The notes: a model not told the origin generated them from the letters alone. Shown: positions 51,957 through 63,930, numbered from the stretch's first letter. The stretch is 64,000 bases of DNA from Distichodus sexfasciatus (GCA_032718565.1 JAVGVS010000459.1:212063-276062), one strand, 5' to 3'. A program made the numbers and translations.

Positions 51957-52085
51957 AATAAGAGTGGAATCAATATGTTGATAACAGCAACGGAGTCGTG
52001 TGATATCTACTTCATTCTTCCTCCATCTTTCCAGGAAGGTAGACAACAGCGGGTTCTTGCACAGCTAACAGGACGGCGCCATGTT
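51957..52085 (-). promoter_or_regulatory. Possible lars2 first non-coding exon and start region
   Basis: On the minus strand the sequence ACATGGCGCCG, which partly resembles a YY1 site often found at starts of nuclear genes for mitochondrial proteins, is followed about 125 nt later by a GTGAGT donor (exon would end at 51957). The first coding exon has an acceptor just before its ATG, so such an exon is expected. Nothing else ties this stretch to the gene, and an L2 fragment lies directly beyond it. 5' RNA data would settle it. Confidence 0.25.
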
Positions 52086-52104
52086 GTTCAAATCAAACTT
52101 TATT

Positions 52105-52211
52105 TCCACCGTGGTGGAACAAACTTCCTGCCATCAGAAGTGCAGACTCCCTTGCTGTCTTCAAACGTCGTCTGAAGACACACTTCTTCAAGGAATGTGT
52201 AGTGGACTAAT
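52105..52211 (+). pseudogene. L2-type LINE C-terminal fragment
   Basis: The frame reads WNKLPAIRSADSLAVFKRRL and KTHFFKECVVD before a stop, matching the last part of the 41200-41537 frame (FKRRLKTHLFKE). Confidence 0.85.
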
Positions 52212-52214
52212 TAC

Positions 52215-53339
52215 CCTTCATACTTCATACATGTTCTTGTTGGAATTTAAGTATTTTTTCTGCCATAAAACTGAATATGGAGCAAAACGTGTAAAGTGTA
52301 CAGCGTTGAAACTAACCATTGGAGGTCTTGTAACTGAAGTGGGCGTGGCTAATTTTGCTTAAACTGCTGTATCTTTGGACCGCTTTGGCCCAGCCTTCTC
52401 AAACTTTGAATCTGATGTCAGGGCAAGATTTTGTGAATGTGGTATAAAAATTGAGCCATTTCTTCCACATATTTGGTTATTTGTTTTTTTCCCACATTCT
52501 TTCTATATTTAGATACAATTAGAACACAACTTTATACATCCAAAGAGAAATTTACAATCTGTTACCCTGTGTGAGCAACAGTGTGAGAAAACAGATAGAT
52601 GAATGAAAACAGAGATAAACAGTTTTAAAATCAAACAGTATTTGTGTGTTAAAAATAGTCGGAATTTCCTTATGTATTTCCCTCCAGAAATGCTATATGA
52701 TTAAACAATTTCAAAAATATGATAATGGTTCACTATTTGACACCCACAATTTCTGCAACGTTGAAAATTACTTATATCAAAGTGTAATAAAGGGTAATTA
52801 GGGTTTAATAAATTAATTAATTAATCTTGCGACATCTTTCCATATACGGGATTTTGTGCATCTACATTGGAGTTCACAAATGTTATTCCATTCTTTGTCT
52901 GTTATTACCAGATCTCCTTCTTTCTGCCATCTGTTGTAGAAAGAAGGAAAGTTGTAGAGTGAGATCTAAAATTATTTAATGACTGGTATAACTGCGCAAT
53001 AACCCCTTTATTGCTTTCTGATTTATATGCTTTCATAAATATTGGTGTTACCATTATTTAAGGTTTTGATTGTAGAAACTACTCACCTGGAGATATCGGT
53101 AAATATTACATAAAGATGTAATACCATTTTATATCCTTTTTAATCCAATGTTTTAATCCAGAGTCTCCATTTTAACCAAGCTGCTATAGTTATTTTAACC
53201 CTGCCGGAGGTTTCAGATAGGGCACTAACTCTGTCTTCTTTCTTATTGGCTGACCCACACTTCGCCGGATGAACTCTCACTTGGATTGTATGGAGATCTC
53301 ATCATCTGGAGACAGCTGGGATGCTAACTTAATATTGAA
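52215..53339. other. Diverged repeat sequence
   Basis: 52215-52440 resembles the array at 45455 (TTTTTTCTGCCATAAAACTG, a CTTTGAAACT-like block). The rest is AT-rich with nothing recognised. Confidence 0.4.
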
Positions 53340-53700
53340 CCAGTGTTGATGTCACATGCACTGCCTTCCGCGACCGATAGTAGGACCCGGAAGTGGTCGG
53401 CCGTGGTTCAGGAAGTATAAAAGGAGTCATTTCCCTGCGGCGCATCGCTCTGTCAATGAGTCTACCAGCCCACCTTACGACTCTGCTCGGCGTCAGTCGT
53501 GAGTACTCCAATTATTTGGTTAATCTCCCTGATAGAGTGTGTGTCTGTTAGAACGTGGGTTCGTGTGGGAATCCTTGCTCTTTCTGTAAGAGAATTCTTA
53601 TATCAACTCGCGTGGAAATCCTGCCTACTTGCGCTCTCAGCCGCGTTTGGGTTAACCACCACGCTACACGGGCTAACGGCTAACGCGTAGCAGTCAGTTA
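53340..53700 (+). promoter_or_regulatory. Promoter-like block, possible LTR fragment
   Basis: A TATAAAA box at 53416-53422 is followed by GC-rich leader-like sequence, GTCAATGAGTCTACCAGCCC and a possible donor (GTCGTGAGTACTCC). This layout is what a retroelement LTR or its leader looks like. No second LTR or coding part is attached. Confidence 0.35.
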
Positions 53701-53839
53701 TATCCTAACCAGATCACAGGCAGACTGTGAGAGTTTGGCATTCTGTTCACATCCTAATCAGATCACTGTCCGAATCGTGAAACAGTCCGACAGCCACCTA
53801 ACCTGGCCGCTCGAAGAAGTCTGTCTTTCTCGTTAAATC

Positions 53840-54090
53840 CTAACCAGATCCCTGACAGTTGACTTGTGTATTGCATTTTTACACACATTACACATAACTG
53901 TACATACACACTCCTCACCCAGAGGAGAATGGGGTTTCCTTCTGAGTCTTGGTTCCTCTCAAGGCTTGAGGGATTTTTCCTTTCCACTGTCACCCCAGAC
54001 TTCCTCGTTGAGGGCTTGGGCCAGTTGTATGTAAAGCGCTGTTTGGTAATGTCTGTCCTAAAGAGCACTATATAAATAAAATTGAATTGA
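53840..54090 (+). repeat. Non-LTR retrotransposon 3' tail
   Basis: CTTCTGAGTCTTGGTTCCTC, AGGGATTTTTCCTTTCCACT and CACTATATAAATAAAATTGA form a 3' tail common in teleost genomes. No coding part. Confidence 0.65.
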
Positions 54091-54261
54091 AAAAAATCTA
54101 TCGTCCACCTTATTTGGTTTGAAATCTGAACAGTATGCTCAAAATGTCTTCTTCCAACTATTCTTTTATTACTCTTCTTTTATCAAGAGGTTTTGCATTC
54201 TTTATTTGTATATGACTTTATTATATGTGACCCCCAGCTGCTGCTCGCCTCATTTGGAATA

Positions 54262-54475
54262 CCTGAGCATAAAGTTAAAGTCAAAGTAAACTTTGTCATT
54301 TCTACTACACACATGTACTGTACATAGAGAGACGATCTGGCTCCAGTTTCTACAGTAAGAACAAAGTAGGGACATAGACTAAGCAAATACATAAATACAA
54401 ATAAGTCACATAGAGGAAGTGTGCATCACAAAACAGTGATGTGTAAAGTGCACAGGTACAATAGAATTACAGTGC
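54262..54475 (-). repeat. 3' end of the Rex1-like LINE at 56132-56652, separated by insertions
   Basis: GACGATCTGGCTCCAGTTTC and GACATAGACTAAGCAAATAC, in minus orientation, fit the non-coding 3' region of the LINE whose ORF end lies at 56132. The gap holds the Tc1-like copy and the gypsy fragment. Confidence 0.5.
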
Positions 54476-54479
54476 TCTA

Positions 54480-55660
54480 TTTTTAGCCCATTCCTATGTA
54501 CAAAATAACTTTAACTCTGGGATGCAGTTGGGTTTCCTCAAATGAACTGCTTGCTTCAGGTCCTTTGACTTGGACATTCCAAAACATGAACTTTATTCTT
54601 ATTTAACCGTTCCTTTATAGAATGACTTGAATGCTTAGGGTCATTGTCTTGCTGCATGAGCAACTTCCTCTAGTTTCAGTACACGGTCACAGCCCCTCCA
54701 GACTTCTGCTGAGTGGCCACACAGTGCTGCCGTTTCTCATTTTGTTCTGTTTAGTTCTATCTCATGTCTCCTGTCTGTATTGTCCTTGTCCCACCTCCCT
54801 ATTGTGTCTGATTGGTTGATCATTGTTCCTTAGTTATCTCACCTGTGTCTAGTCGAGCCCCTAGTTTCTATTGGTAAACGCTTGATTGTTTAATTCTACT
54901 TGTTTATTGGTTTTCTTGTCTGTCCGCCATCATACTAACCCCATGCTGGCGTGTTCCTGGTTCCTGTGTGTCCTGACCCTGCAAGAGAGGAGTTTTTCTG
55001 TTTGTTTGTGGCCATCGAGCCGGTTTTGTTTGTTCTGTTTTCAATAAAGAAAGAAAATATTTGCAAACGGAACCATGCCTCAAGTGTTTCCAGCACATGC
55101 CGTGGCATTTACAGACAGATGCTCTAACATTTTCCTTTAGAATTTGCTAGTATGAATAAGAATCCATTGTTCCATCAATGATCGAAGGCCGCCCTGGCCC
55201 GGCTGCATCAAAACAGGCCTAAACCATGATACTACCACCACCATGTTTCACAGATGGGATAAGGTTCTTATTATGGAAAGAAGTGTTTTCCTTTCTCCAA
55301 ACATAACACTTGTCATTTAAACCAAAAAGTTATATTTTGGTTTCATCTTTCCACAAAGCAGTGTTCCATTATCCCTCTTGTTTGTCCACGTGATCTACAA
55401 ACTACCGACTGGCAGCAATGTTCTTTTTGGAGAGCAGTGGCTTTTTCCTTGCAACCTTACCATCCACACCACTTTTCTACTGTCTTCTTCTGATGGTGGA
55501 CTCATGAACATTAACATTGGCCAATGTGAGAGAGCCCTTTAGTTGCTTAGAAGTTACACTGGGATCCTTTGTGACATCGCCAACTATTACACACATTGCT
55601 ATTGTAGTGATCTTTGTTGGTTGACCACTCCTGGGGGGGGTAACAGTGGTCTTGCCACCC
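54480..55660 (-). mobile_element. Tc1-like element, second copy of family A, split by a solo LTR
   Basis: Matches 23860-24606 plus 27409-27470 in order (for example AACATTTTCCTTTAGAATT, GGTTTCATCT, GAACATTAACATTGGCCAAT, TGACCACTCCTGGGG). Its transposase is broken by frameshifts. The 5' end of the transposase side is missing beyond 55660. Confidence 0.8.
54685..55108 (+). mobile_element. Solo LTR in the Tc1-like copy
   Basis: About 420 bp absent from the family A copy at 24125, where the flanking sequences are continuous. It has LTR-like features: a CTGCTGAGTGGCCACACAG start region and an AATAAA signal (55043-55048) near the right end. No internal retroelement sequence is attached, hence solo. 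Exact borders are approximate. Confidence 0.65.
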
Positions 55661-55669
55661 ACAAATATG

Positions 55670-55925
55670 TAATATTGCAAAATTTGGTCAGTCATAATAG
55701 TGAAAGGCAGGCCACACAGGTAATATTTGAAGTGTCTGATGGACAGCACCAGTGCCAGGGGCTCGCGCTAGATGGCACAGTAGTGTCGTCCTGCCTTTTT
55801 GAAAAAAAAATGCAATGGCCATTTTGCCATCTAGTACCACCTGAGACAACACGCCTACCATGCCCACACTGCTGGCGTCTGTGTCCAATATGAAAGGTAA
55901 TGTGGTGTCCGCAGGGGTCAGCGTG
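55670..55925 (-). pseudogene. Ty3/gypsy RNase H fragment
   Basis: The minus strand reads LTPADTTLPFILDTDASSVG and on to VLSQVV, the start of gypsy RNase H with its catalytic Asp. FKYYLCGLPFTIMTDQ further on is the conserved middle. Frames shift twice. Decayed, and only this part of pol is present. Confidence 0.85.
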
Positions 55926-56120
55926 TAATAACATGGACATTTACAGTATAAGTTATCGTACTGATATGAGGTATGTAATAGCAGCATGTAATAACATGGA
56001 CATTTACAGTGTAAGTTATCGTACTGATATGAGGTATGTAATAGCAGCATGTAATAACATGGACATGGACATTTACAGTGTAAGTTATCGTAATGATATG
56101 AGGTATGTATTAGCAGATGT
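55926..56120. repeat. Three tandem ~63-bp repeats
   Basis: Units start at about 55926, 55989 and 56052 (GTAATAACATGGACATTTAC, then AAGTTATCGTACTGATATGA). The third has an extra GACATG. They lie in the 3' untranslated part of the Rex1-like LINE. Confidence 0.95.
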
Positions 56121-56131
56121 AATAGTGGAAC

Positions 56132-56652
56132 TTAAAACGGCATGTCCTTGTTCAGAAGACGGATGGCCTGAGGATAGAAACTCCTCCTGAGTCTCTCTGT
56201 TTTGGCCATGATGGTGCGGAACCTTCTGCCTGAGTGCAGGAGATGAAAGAGTTTGTTTTCTGGGTGAGAGGAGTCTTTTATAATCCTAATTGCCCTGGTC
56301 CTACATCTCTTGGAGTAAATGTCCTGCAGGGAAGGGAGAGCTGACGTGCAGCAGCGCTCCGCTGCTCGGATCACTCTCTGGAGGGCTTTCTGGTCCTGAA
56401 CAAAGCTGTTCCCATACCAGGACAAAATGTTCTGTGTAATGATGCTCTCCAAAGCACCCGAGTAGAAAGCTTTCAGAACAGCAGGGGAAACCCGAAAATT
56501 TCTCAGCTTCCGAAGGTGGTACAGACGCTGCTTTGCCTTCTTGACCTGAACATTGATATGTCCAGCCCATGTCAGGTCCTCAGAGATGTGAACGCCAAGG
56601 TATTTGAACGAGCACACCTTCTCCACCGGAGCACCGTTGATGGAGAGTAATA
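56132..56652 (-). pseudogene. Rex1-like LINE ORF C-terminus
   Basis: Open on the minus strand from 56626 to 56132: VCSFKYLGVHISEDLTWAGH, ALQRVIRAAERCCTSALPSL, RRSFYPQAIRLLNKD. This is the region after the reverse transcriptase in Rex1/CR1-like elements. It joins the L2 ORF at about 56650-56700. Confidence 0.88.
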
Positions 56653-56689
56653 CCCAGAAGAGTTTCTAGGCGGGTCAACAAAAGGTTGT

Positions 56690-58854
56690 GGCAGACATAA
56701 AAGAATACTAACATGTCCTCTATCAGCAGCCATTAACAGGTCATTTGAAACCTTGACAAGGGCCGTTTCAGTGCTGTGCTTAGCCTTAAAGCCAGATTGA
56801 AACACCTCCCATAGGTCATTTTGTGTTAGATGTTCTTGTAGCTGAGAGACTACCGTGCGCTCGAGAAGCTTAGCAATAAAGGGCAAGTTAGAAATAGGAC
56901 GATAGTTTTTAAAATCGTCAATAGCTGCTCCGTTTTTTTTTTTAACAGGAGTAATGGCTGCAGTTTTAAAAGAGCATGAGACACAACCAGTAAGAAGAGA
57001 TGAGTTAATAATTTGAGCAATGATGGGGCAGAGAACCGGCAGACAGGTCTTGACTAGTGGGGTGGGCATAGGGTCAAGGAGGCAAGTGGTAGCCCTAGCC
57101 TTAGTGGCAAGATCTAAGACAGAGTATTCATCAATTGATCTGAATACAGAAAAAGTCAGAGCTGGTGCTACAGAAGTAAAGGAGGCATCATACAAGGTAT
57201 TTGAAGTTAACTAAAGTTGGTTGTAAATAGATCCAATTTTGTTATTGAAAAAGTCTAGGAACTCACAACAGAGATTTGTCGGGTAGGGGTAAGAGGGAAA
57301 GATTTAGCAGGCTGAAGTAAGTTCTTGACAGTGGAGAAAAGAGCTCGAGGGTTACCCTGTCCTCTGGCAATTATGGTAGTGTAATACATAGATTTAGCCT
57401 TATTTAGAGACTCTTTATAGGCAAATACATGATCTTTATATGCCAATTTACGAACAGTTAAGCCAGTTCTTTTGCTAAGCCGCTCAAGTTGGTGACCAGC
57501 AGCTTTCATTTTACGTAGTTCAAGTGTGAACCGTGGAGCAGAGTGTGAAAAAGAGACGGTGTGTGTTTTTAATGGAGCAAAGTGATTTAAAGTATCAGAC
57601 AAGTGTGTATTATAGAGCAAAACAAGATCATCAGGGCATGCGTTTAGTGATTCCTCCACAAATTTAGTTTGCAGAGTGTCCACCATCATGGCTGTATTAA
57701 TGTTCTTTATATTCCTATATCTGATGAAGCGTGGTTGACCATGTGGTTGACGGAAAGACTTAGGGACAGCGATATTAAACATAACAGCCTTATGGTCAGA
57801 AAGAGAGAGATCTTTACCACAGAGGTCAGATGGGGAAATGCCAGAGGTACAAACAAGATCTAAAATGTGACCTTTAGAATAGGTGGGAAAGTTAATATGT
57901 TGAATAAGATCAAAGCAGTTGAGCATGTTGAGAAAATTTACAGCAAAATTATAGCTGTTTGAATCGACATGAATATTAAAATCACCTAGGACCAAAATGG
58001 ATGAATACATGGGGATAACAGATGAAAGCAGCTCAGCGAACTCATTAATAAAAATTGAGGATGCTTTACGAGGCCTATATATAAGTAAAAGGAGTAGAGG
58101 ACAACTACCAGTAAACTTCAATGCAAGACATTCAAAAGATGAAAAATCCTGCAGAGGCACAGACGTCACCTTAAAAGAGGAACGATAGAGCACAGCAAGC
58201 CCTCCCCCACGGCCAGTTGAACGTGGCTTATCAATAAATTCATACCCGGGAGGGATAGCTTCAATTAATGTGCTCAAAACATTTGGAATCTGCCACGTTT
58301 CCATCAAGCACATAAAATCCACACCCATGTCCATAATTACATCGATCACAAAAGGTACTTTGTTATGAAGAGATTAAGTAAAAGATGCCTTTACAGTAGC
58401 AGAGTGATTGTGTGGGGTGTTTTTCAACGTTACGGGGCATAGATTTTTAAAATCAGTGTTACGCTGTATACTGATCTGATTGTTACGTGTCTAGCTCCAC
58501 TGAGAGACAATGTTGTTGGGCATGATGATGACGAGTGAACTTTCGGCGAGAACCTCTGTGACTATACTTAGGGCGACACACAATGCCAAGGTGTTTGTGT
58601 GATCGAAGAGTGTCTGGAAGTTTATAAAAGTTCTTTCGCAGGCTGTGGAGATAAGCCGATGAATATTGCAACGGCATAGTTGTAGAGTTCAGTAGCCTTG
58701 GCCAATGTTGAACCTCACTAGGACCCCAGCGTAAAATCCCAAATTCATTAACAAGGAACCAGTGCAGCAGCGGCGTTGTAAACCACATCCCAAGCCTACA
58801 ACAGCTCAGTTCAGTTATCCTTTTGTCACCAACCACAACAACAGCAGCTATCAC
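56690..58854 (-). pseudogene. L2-type LINE: ORF2 N-terminus, endonuclease and first part of reverse transcriptase
   Basis: 58854-58483 reads NFYKLPDTLRSHKHLGIVCR, the upstream part of ORF2. One TAA near 58371 interrupts it. 58349-57255 is an open APE endonuclease: FMCLMETWQ, GDFNIHVDS, LSDHKAVMF. 57195-56690 begins the reverse transcriptase: FKNYRPISNLPFIAKLLERT and FQSGFKAKHSTETAL. The palm motif with YADD is missing. The element is well preserved where present. Confidence 0.9.
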
Positions 58855-59345
58855 CGAAGCACCTAAACTGCACCTAACAGTCTAGCACGTTAGCCATCAA
58901 GTATAACCACCGCTAATCCTAAGGACTGGCGACAGAGCAAGAAACTTACCCAAAGAGCAGTCACAGCGGAGTATCCTTGAGAGGCCTCGTACACAACACA
59001 TAAGACGGAAAGTGCAGAGTACCAGCAAATTGTCTCGTTAGGTGACAGAGAAATCAGTTCAGTCCGCAATGTTAATCCATTCAAGCGATAGATCCACAGA
59101 GTTGCAGCAAGACAGCCCACAAGGAGCAGCAAGAAATCTGCCCAAGTGCGCCGTAACCAAATTAATGGTGATGATTTCACAAATAAAGCAAAACAACAAA
59201 CTTTAAAACACAATCTTAAAACAAAACCAAAAATGTTAAATTTTAATCTAAAATAAAATAAACAATTCCGAAGAGCAGCGGCAGCTATAACGCGCCAGCG
59301 TTCACTCTCAATCACCCAACTTCTCTCTTCGCTGCCAGAGTCGCC
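58855..59345 (-). other. Probable 5' untranslated region of the L2 element
   Basis: GC-richer sequence directly upstream of ORF2 on the minus strand. The 58890-59315 frame shows no family I know. The left end of similarity on this side cannot be set without other copies. Confidence 0.4.
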
Positions 59346-59611
59346 TATGAACCTATACTGAAGCAGGACTGAACTTTCTGCTACATGTTACATTAAGTTC
59401 GGCGTCTTTTCACCCCTCCACTCCTAGTCTGATAATGCCCCTACCTGTTGCGTGTTTTGTTCTGGAAGCTGAGGAAAGCGTGCATGCAGAGAGAGAGAGA
59501 TCTAAACATCCACATGATTTCAGAGACATTAATTGGAAATTGAAGTAAAAAACTTGATCCAGAGGAAAACCAGCACTGGTTCTGCTATTCAATGCACACA
59601 AACAAATAAAT

Positions 59612-59946
59612 GGGGCGGCACGGTGGCGCAGTGGTTAGCGCTGCCGCCTCACAGTAAGAAGGTCCTGGGTTCGAGGGCCTTTCTGTGTGGAGTTTGCATG
59701 CCCTCCCATATCCGTGTAGGTTTTCTCTGAGTGCTCCTGTTTCCTCCCACAGTCCAAAACCATGCAATATAGGTTAATAGGCGACTCTAAATTGGCCCCG
59801 TAAAGTTTGAATGAGTGTGATTGTGTAAGTGTATGTGCCCTGTGGTGTGACCAGGGTTGGTCCCTGCCTTGCATCCGTAGTTCCCAGGATGGGCTTGAGT
59901 CCCCACAACCCCAATAGTGATTAAGCAGTTTGGATAATGAATGAAT
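59612..59946 (+). repeat. Complete tRNA-derived SINE
   Basis: Head: GGCGGCACGGTGGCGCAGTG, GTTAGCGCTGCCGCC, then GGTCCTGGGTTCGA (A and B boxes). Body matches 8588-8925. Tail is a GAATGAATGAATGA repeat. Confidence 0.9.
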
Positions 59947-59989
59947 GAATGACATGCATAAATCACATTCTTCACTATGTTAACGTGAT

Positions 59990-60590
59990 GTGAGTGGTTT
60001 CTTGCGACTCGATCCGGGCACTCGAAAACAGTTCATTGAAATCTTCCCCTTTATTACAGACAAAACTTATATTTTAGTTGATAAATAACAACCACCATTC
60101 TACTCACAATACAGCTGTTTACTTGATATTATTCTGGACGCACATCCATTGTATTATTGTGTCACGGAGCAGGGTATTGTTGGAAATGTTCTCTCCCAGA
60201 AAGATAGTGTAACACTCGGTAGGTGAACCCAAAGTCGACAGAACCAGGTCGCGGGCACAGGAGTAGATTGACGAAAAACCAAGAGTTTATTCAAGCAGAG
60301 GTCAGAACCAAAAAACACAGTCCACGGAGCAAACAAATCCAAATCGCCAGAAGCAGAGGGGTATTCCAAAAACAGATAGCAAGGGTCAAAACAGAGGCAG
60401 GTAAACATAAAGAACGCTTGGTATGTAGCACTAGGCATAACAATGATGGCAGAGCATGGTTGTACATGAAAGGCCTTATATACAGGTTCTGTGGATGTGA
60501 TTGGTTTAGAATTCTGGTGACGCTGATCTGGTAAACTGAGGTCGTTGTGAAGGTCTGAAACTGGAGTCCTAGTTAGATGGCCTTTCTGAT
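59990..60590. other. Dispersed repeat and LTR-like sequence
   Basis: 60040-60165 matches 10390-10560. 60190-60440 (GCGGGCACAGGAGTAGATTG, AGAGTTTATTCAAGCAGAGG) looks like part of a retroelement leader or LTR but has no coding part. I cannot classify it further. Confidence 0.4.
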
Positions 60591-60599
60591 GAGGTGGAT

Positions 60600-61215
60600 T
60601 CCTCCCTCGGTCTGGGCTGAGATCTTATAGATAGAATATATTGCGAAATATAGTGTTTCCTAGTGATACTGCCACCAAGTCTTGCTGCAGGTCTTTTGCA
60701 GTCACTTGAGGGTTTTTGGTCAGCTGCCTTCTCAGAAATCTGGTTGACAGCTTCCTCTTTCTGCCACATCCAGGTAGTGTAGCCACTGTTCCTTTAACTT
60801 TGTGCTTGCGAACTATGCTTCCAACGGTATCTCTTCAGAGCCTTTGATATCTTTTTGTATCCTTTATCTTGTTTGTGCAAGGCAAGGATCTTTCTCTAAA
60901 CCTTTTGGACACTTCTTTTGACTTACCCATGTTTCTGCCATGCAGTCAAACATGTGATCACACCCCAGCCAGTCTAGGTATTGAACTCTAGCTCACGCAC
61001 ACCTGATGCAACTAATTAGGCCCTTGAGGGATTCTGTTCAGAGGGTTGAGTAATTTTGAAACTGCAGTTGTCATTAAAAGTGATATTTGTGTTGTATGTG
61101 GAGAAACCACTTGTAATATTAGTTGTGTTGAGCTTTTTAAATTGTTCTTGTTTGATTTATTTATTGCAAACAGCTGAAAGTTTGTAAATTTGACCAATAA
61201 TTGAATAATTTTGAG
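60600..61215 (-). pseudogene. Tc1-like element relic with transposase N-terminus
   Basis: The minus strand reads MGKSKEVSKRF at the start, then a stop, then GSIVRKHKVKGTVATLPGCG and LTKNPQVTAKDLQQDL, the HTH part of a Tc1 transposase. A terminal-repeat-like end (GAATAATTTTGAGTGCAACT) lies at 61202-61221. The catalytic part is absent. Confidence 0.75.
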
Positions 61216-61379
61216 TGCAACTGAACCAGAACCACTATTAGACTGTGCAATGATAGAGTGGGACGAATTAATAATCTTGAGATAAGTAGGTATCAGTGTT
61301 TATAAAGGAAATTTTTAAAAGTAACAAGAGAGACAGAGAATGTGTCCTTAAAAATGTTGGTGTTTTGTGGCACAAGTTG

Positions 61380-61800
61380 CTTATCCACACCACAAAAGAT
61401 AGAGCAAGACATTCAGGTTGTCACTCAGTACAAGCCAGCAACAAGCAAAAGTGATGAGGCGCTACAGTGTAGCGTGATGTACTAAACAAGGAGTATGTAT
61501 AGAAAAACACTCCTCCCACCGCCAAACAAGCCATTTCACCAAGTTCAACCCACAAAAAGCCACTGTATCAGATAACATTCCAGACCACATTCTCAGTGCA
61601 CTCTTTTTCACATTACTGACCCACGAATGCACTGCCACATACAGCTCAAACACCATCCTCAAGTTCACCTACGACATGACTGTGGCAGGGCATATAAGCC
61701 ACAATGACAAGTCAGTGTAAAGAAATGAGGTCCAGCAGCTGGCTGTCTGGTGCAAAGAGAGCAACCTATCACTGTATGTAAATAAAACAAAAAAGACTGT
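61380..61800 (+). pseudogene. Rex1-like LINE relic
   Basis: Shares CATTCAGGTTGTCACTCAGT, AAAAGCCACTG and CAGCAGCTGGCTGTCTGGTG with the copy at 37985/43899. Several deletions bring distant parts together. No open frame. Confidence 0.7.
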
Positions 61801-62234
61801 CAACTTCAGGAAAACTTGCTCCATTCACACACCAGTTGGTATATTGGGGTAGTAACTTTGTGTACATCAGTGTGTGACACAGGGGGACAGAACAACAAAA
61901 ACCCCTCAACCTCAACCACAACGCCTCACACTTTTTAAAAAGATTTTGCATCACATCTGGTTTGGAATTGCAGGCGGACGAAGGTCAAGTGAATGCACTT
62001 GATCTACACCATAGTGGAAGAGGCTGAGGATATACTGTTTCCTTGCATCAAAAACCCTGAGGAAGTGTTTGAGTATGACACTTGGATAATTATTGGATGA
62101 TTTAATCAGCGGCAGCAAGAACTAGGCGAGCCAACTTCATACAGCTTTGCATTGCTTGGTTACGGGATTTTGGTGGAAGAAATGGTCAGAGATTTGTTGT
62201 AGGTCTGAGACATTGGAAATGCTAGACCTGACAA

Positions 62235-62512
62235 GGCAATATGGCTTGACAGTGTGAACAGGTGAAAGTCAATGATTATTTGTCATTGTAAACACTCCAC
62301 AGAACAGCACACAGTCCACCACAAATAAATGTGACCTCTGCATTAGACTCATCCATGAAGGAGCAGCTGACATGGGCAGCACCTGGGGAACAATGCTGGG
62401 GGCAGTACCTTGTTCATGAGTACCTTAGTGGTACGTTTACCAGTCTGAGATTTGAACTGGTGACCTTCTGATCATGGTGCAGATTCCCTAACCATTATGC
62501 TACAAACTGCGC
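62235..62512 (-). repeat. tRNA-headed SINE (GAGGTCACATTT family), minus orientation
   Basis: On the minus strand: GTAGCATAATGGTTAGGGAA, then CACCAGTTCAAATCTCAGAC (A and B boxes), then the body also seen at 16305 and 37400 and a tail near TGATTATTTGTCATTG. The most complete copy of this family here. Confidence 0.85.
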
Positions 62513-62639
62513 TATCTCCGAACTACCCCAGGGTGAAGAAGCAACAGGAACTGCTAAAGGATAATTTTAAACTGGGCCTTACCAACACAACAGCAACAAA
62601 CCATTAGAGAAGAGAGCGGGGCTGAGAGCTTGGCTAAAG

Positions 62640-63930
62640 GCTGGGCACTCTTTTTTTACCCAATTCAATTTTATCATCACTTATCACCCCGGTTTCAAAA
62701 ACGGCAAAGCCAATGCTCTCTCACGTCATTATGACACACCCACTCCGGATCGAAACCCAGAGCCAGTTACCCCATCATCTCTCATGGTGGCTCCAGTTGC
62801 ATTGGACCTGGATATGGAGATAACCCAGGAGGCTCAGGGGCAACCTGTGCCTCCGAGGTGTCCTCCCGACTGGGTCTTTGTGCCAGAGTCACTTCAGGGG
62901 ATCGCACCCTCACAGTCGTACAATCTCTAGTAAGTACTAACACCATTAAGTCCTCTGTGTGCACCGTGTCTAAAAGACCTCGTTCTTTGCCTGTCAGGAA
63001 ATTAATGCCCCTGTTGATTCCTAATAGACCGTGGTCACATGTAGCTGTTGACTTTGTCATAGGCCTACCTGAATCAAAGGGATATACAGTACTACCTCCC
63101 TCACGGCAGTTGATTGGTTATCAAAGGGATGTCATTTTATCCCCTTCCGTTCTCTTCCACCTGCCCTCGAAATGGCCGAGGCTCTGTTCCAGTCCATGTT
63201 CCGTATTTTCAGTCTCCCGGAGGATATTCTGTCTGACTAGGGCCCCCAATTTGTATCATAGGTGTGGAAAGTGTTTTTCTCCAAATTGGGGGTGTCCATC
63301 AGCCTGACCTCAGGATACCATCCAGAATCCAACGGTCAGACTGAATGCTCAATCCAAGAGCTCGGCAGATTCCTTCGGATGTACTGTCGTAACCGGCAGC
63401 ACAACTGGGCAGAGTACTTTGTCTGGGCAGAATACGCCCAGAAGTCCATGCGCCATTCTGATATCCGCCTAATGCCCTTTGAGTGTGTACTCTCTGTCCG
63501 TGAGACCAGTTGCCGACTAATGTTCCTCAGGTGGATGACTGGTTCCACGGGGCCGGAGAGTGTCTAGTTGTAGTTGAAGCTGACCATCGTCGGAGGGAGG
63601 CACCAGAATATCAGGAAGGGGATCGGGTTAGGCTATTGACTCATGTCCTCTGTTTAGGCCTCCCTTGCAAAAAACTCACCCCATGTTTTATTGGTCCCTT
63701 CCTTATCACTGCACAAGTCAACCCCATCACCTACAAACTCCAGCTGCCCTCACACATGTGCATTTCCCCGTCTTTCATGTTTCTCTCCTCAGCCAAGAAC
63801 TCATCAAGGAGTTCCATCAGTCCCGTCCGAGGTGCTGGGCAGTCTGGCCATCTGGCCCCACCCGGGGTTACTGTAACATCTGAGCCGCTTCTGCCACACC
63901 CCCAGCATTCTCAGTCTCCGGAGTTCTGAA
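62640..63930 (+). pseudogene. Ty3/gypsy pol: end of RNase H, integrase core and GPF region, decayed
   Basis: In order on the plus strand: YHPGFKNGKANALSRH (end of RNase H), RPWSHVAVDFVIGLPES (integrase first Asp), HPESNGQTE (catalytic Glu region), and YQEGDRVRLL with FIGPFLITAQVN (GPY/F motif). In-frame stops and deletions interrupt it, including near the second integrase Asp and in the zinc-binding region. No envelope-like gene or LTR is seen before the window ends. It is a Ty3/gypsy retrotransposon relic. Confidence 0.88.

Noticed and set aside
59612..59680. A tRNA gene
   Set aside because: It is the tRNA-like head of a SINE that has another copy at 8588-8925.
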